From Chloroflexota bacterium (GTDB lineage: Bacteria; Chloroflexota; Dehalococcoidia; SZUA-161; SpSt-899): DNA of 6,558 nucleotides. Every line of letters begins with the position of its first letter. Position 1 is the first letter of the stretch. Shown piece after piece: positions 5,779 to 6,558 of this stretch. The position numbers and the translations under genes were made by a program. The notes beneath the pieces were generated by a model. The model was not told the DNA's origin and searched no databases. It saw nothing but the letters and a program-made list of their open reading frames with translations. The DNA lies in assembly GCA_018657655.1 (NCBI GenBank), contig JABHWQ010000482.1, positions 1-6,558 of the forward strand. Reading direction: 5' to 3'.

Positions 5779-6267
5779 TTATGAGGTCATTTCCTTGGCA
5801 AAAGCAGAAGCTCGCGCCAAGCGTGCGGCATCGGGCTGGCCTTTGCTTGAAGGCCCTTGTTCGGCGAACGACTTCATCTTGGGATGATCACTGCTCTTAA
5901 GCATTTCCATGATATCCGGTGACAGCTCACCCTGACAGTTGAAGAAACCGACTATTTCAGCGTCTGCTGCTGCTTTCCTGCATGCTTCCAGCCAAGGCGG
6001 CAGATCTTCTGAATCTTCCGGAGAGGCATGAGTGGTAAAGAGGGCAACATTTTTCCCGTTTATATACTTTGCCATGAACTGTTTCGCCTTTTCAGCCGGC
6101 CCGAACGCCTGGATCGGGAAGCCTACAAAAAGGAGATCATAGCCATCGACGCTTTCTATTTCGGAAAGCTCCTTGATTTCTTTTTCTACCTGTATCGCAT
6201 CAAACATAGCTTCAGCTACTTTCTTGGTATTCCCCGATTGTGACATATAGGCAATAAGAACTTTCAT
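5779..6267 (-). CDS. Flavodoxin-family protein
   Basis: A 162-residue flavodoxin-fold protein, in the short-chain size range. The FMN phosphate-binding loop SQSGNT sits at residues 9-14 after the first strand (MKVLIAYM), followed by helix KKVAEAMF. The second conserved strand is YDLLFVGFPI with QAFGPAEKAKQFM, and ALFTTHASPEDSE supplies the third flavin-side loop. The C-terminal half, with FFNCQGELSPDIME, resembles flavodoxin-like proteins of the Flavodoxin_3 type (inference). The expected role is one- or two-electron transfer with bound FMN in the cytosol; partner unknown. The start is secure: AGGAGG at 6280-6275 lies seven bases before the ATG. A perfect inverted repeat lies 25 bases upstream and may control it. 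The gene leads a redox cluster with the NTF2-like, SelW-like and FMN reductase-like genes. No abnormal residue in the flavin loop. Confidence 0.87.
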   Translation of the reverse strand: MKVLIAYMSQSGNTKKVAEAMFDAIQVEKEIKELSEIESVDGYDLLFVGFPIQAFGPAEKAKQFMAKYINGKNVALFTTHASPEDSEDLPPWLEACRKAAADAEIVGFFNCQGELSPDIMEMLKSSDHPKMKSFAEQGPSSKGQPDAARLARASAFAKEMTS

Positions 6268-6291
6268 TTGGATACCTCCTCTTTTACTGGG

Positions 6292-6325
6292 TATTGAGTG
6301 GACATATAACCGATTCCACTCAATA
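6292..6325. repeat. Perfect 10-bp inverted repeat upstream of the flavodoxin gene
   Basis: TATTGAGTGG (6292-6301) and CCACTCAATA (6316-6325) are exact inverted copies around a 14-base AT-rich spacer. The near arm is 25 bases before the flavodoxin ATG and 12 before its Shine-Dalgarno. No T-run follows on either strand, so an intrinsic terminator is unlikely. It fits an operator for a dimeric regulator (24 bp between arm centres, a little over two helical turns) or a 5'-leader hairpin. Confidence 0.55.
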
Positions 6326-6387
6326 GACTACCCTCATTTGTGTCACCCGTCAATACGATCATCACCTAATCTCAAACCAAGTAAACC

Positions 6388-6558
6388 TTATCGATAGGAA
6401 TAATCGTATTCTATGGTCACCCAGCAGACATCGCAATCCCTCTCCTGTGGCACATTGATCACCCCGGAAATATGATCCACAGGCATCTCATCGATTTCGA
6501 TCCCCCAGTTCTTATGGTAGCCGGCTTTCTTTTCGTACCGCAAGAGTTCATAGGTTCC
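6388..6558 (-). CDS. C-terminal end of an unrecognised protein
   Basis: An open frame enters from the right edge and ends at TAA 6390-6388, giving 56 residues. Codon use is ordinary, with many G/C third positions, which supports real coding. The visible part is hydrophilic, rich in Tyr, Asp and Glu, with an EMPVDHISGVINVPQE stretch and a single Cys-Asp-Val-Cys pair 12 residues from the end; it has no membrane segment. I do not recognise the family. It precedes the flavodoxin by about 120 bases on the same strand. That gap holds the inverted repeat and no clear terminator, so it may or may not be in the same operon. Confidence 0.6.
   Translation of the reverse strand, partial: GTYELLRYEKKAGYHKNWGIEIDEMPVDHISGVINVPQERDCDVCWVTIEYDYSYR

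Noticed and set aside
6352..6410. AATACGAT and ATCGTATT, an 8-bp inverted pair 43 bases apart.
   Set aside because: One arm is inside coding sequence, the spacing is large and no function is suggested; such a pair is plausible by chance.

Overview
The window is bacterial, gene-dense and of middling GC content, with two convergent gene blocks. Positions 1-3352 are read on the + strand and 3394-6558 on the - strand. No stretch longer than about 125 bases lacks a gene. The organism cannot be fixed from the sequence. The anaerobe-like mix of flavoproteins, a selenoprotein and radical-SAM biotin synthase, plus the style of the MBL-fold protein, would suit an uncultured anaerobe such as a Dehalococcoidia-type Chloroflexota or a deltaproteobacterium. 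That is a guess.

Left block: a biotin-synthesis run, bioF (5' end outside the window), bioD and bioB, tightly packed in the order of the last steps of the pathway: pimeloyl thioester to KAPA, then DAPA to dethiobiotin, then dethiobiotin to biotin. The KAPA-to-DAPA aminotransferase (bioA) is not in the window. After bioB comes a 57-base gap holding a consensus extended -10 promoter, then a small MBL-fold metal-dependent hydrolase that is probably an independent unit.

Right block, read right to left on the - strand: the tail of an unrecognised gene; a short-chain flavodoxin with a strong ribosome binding site and a perfect inverted repeat just upstream; an NTF2/SnoaL-like protein split by a one-base frameshift in a run of five G; a 72-residue SelW/Rdx-family protein; an NADPH-dependent FMN reductase-like flavoprotein; and an adenylate-kinase-like P-loop kinase whose start overlaps the reductase stop by one base.

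The main discovery is in this block. The SelW/Rdx gene has an in-frame UGA exactly where a CxxU redox motif should carry selenocysteine, and a GC-rich hairpin suiting a bacterial SECIS element begins 16 bases after that UGA. This gene looks absent if UGA is always read as stop. The next gene also has one in-frame UGA, at codon 59 inside its Cys motif, with family-like sequence on both sides. It may be a second selenoprotein or a nonsense mutation. If it is decoded, the operon is a selenium-dependent redox unit in which translation of the downstream kinase could depend on UGA readthrough. The nearby frameshift is a reminder that sequencing error or gene decay must also be excluded.
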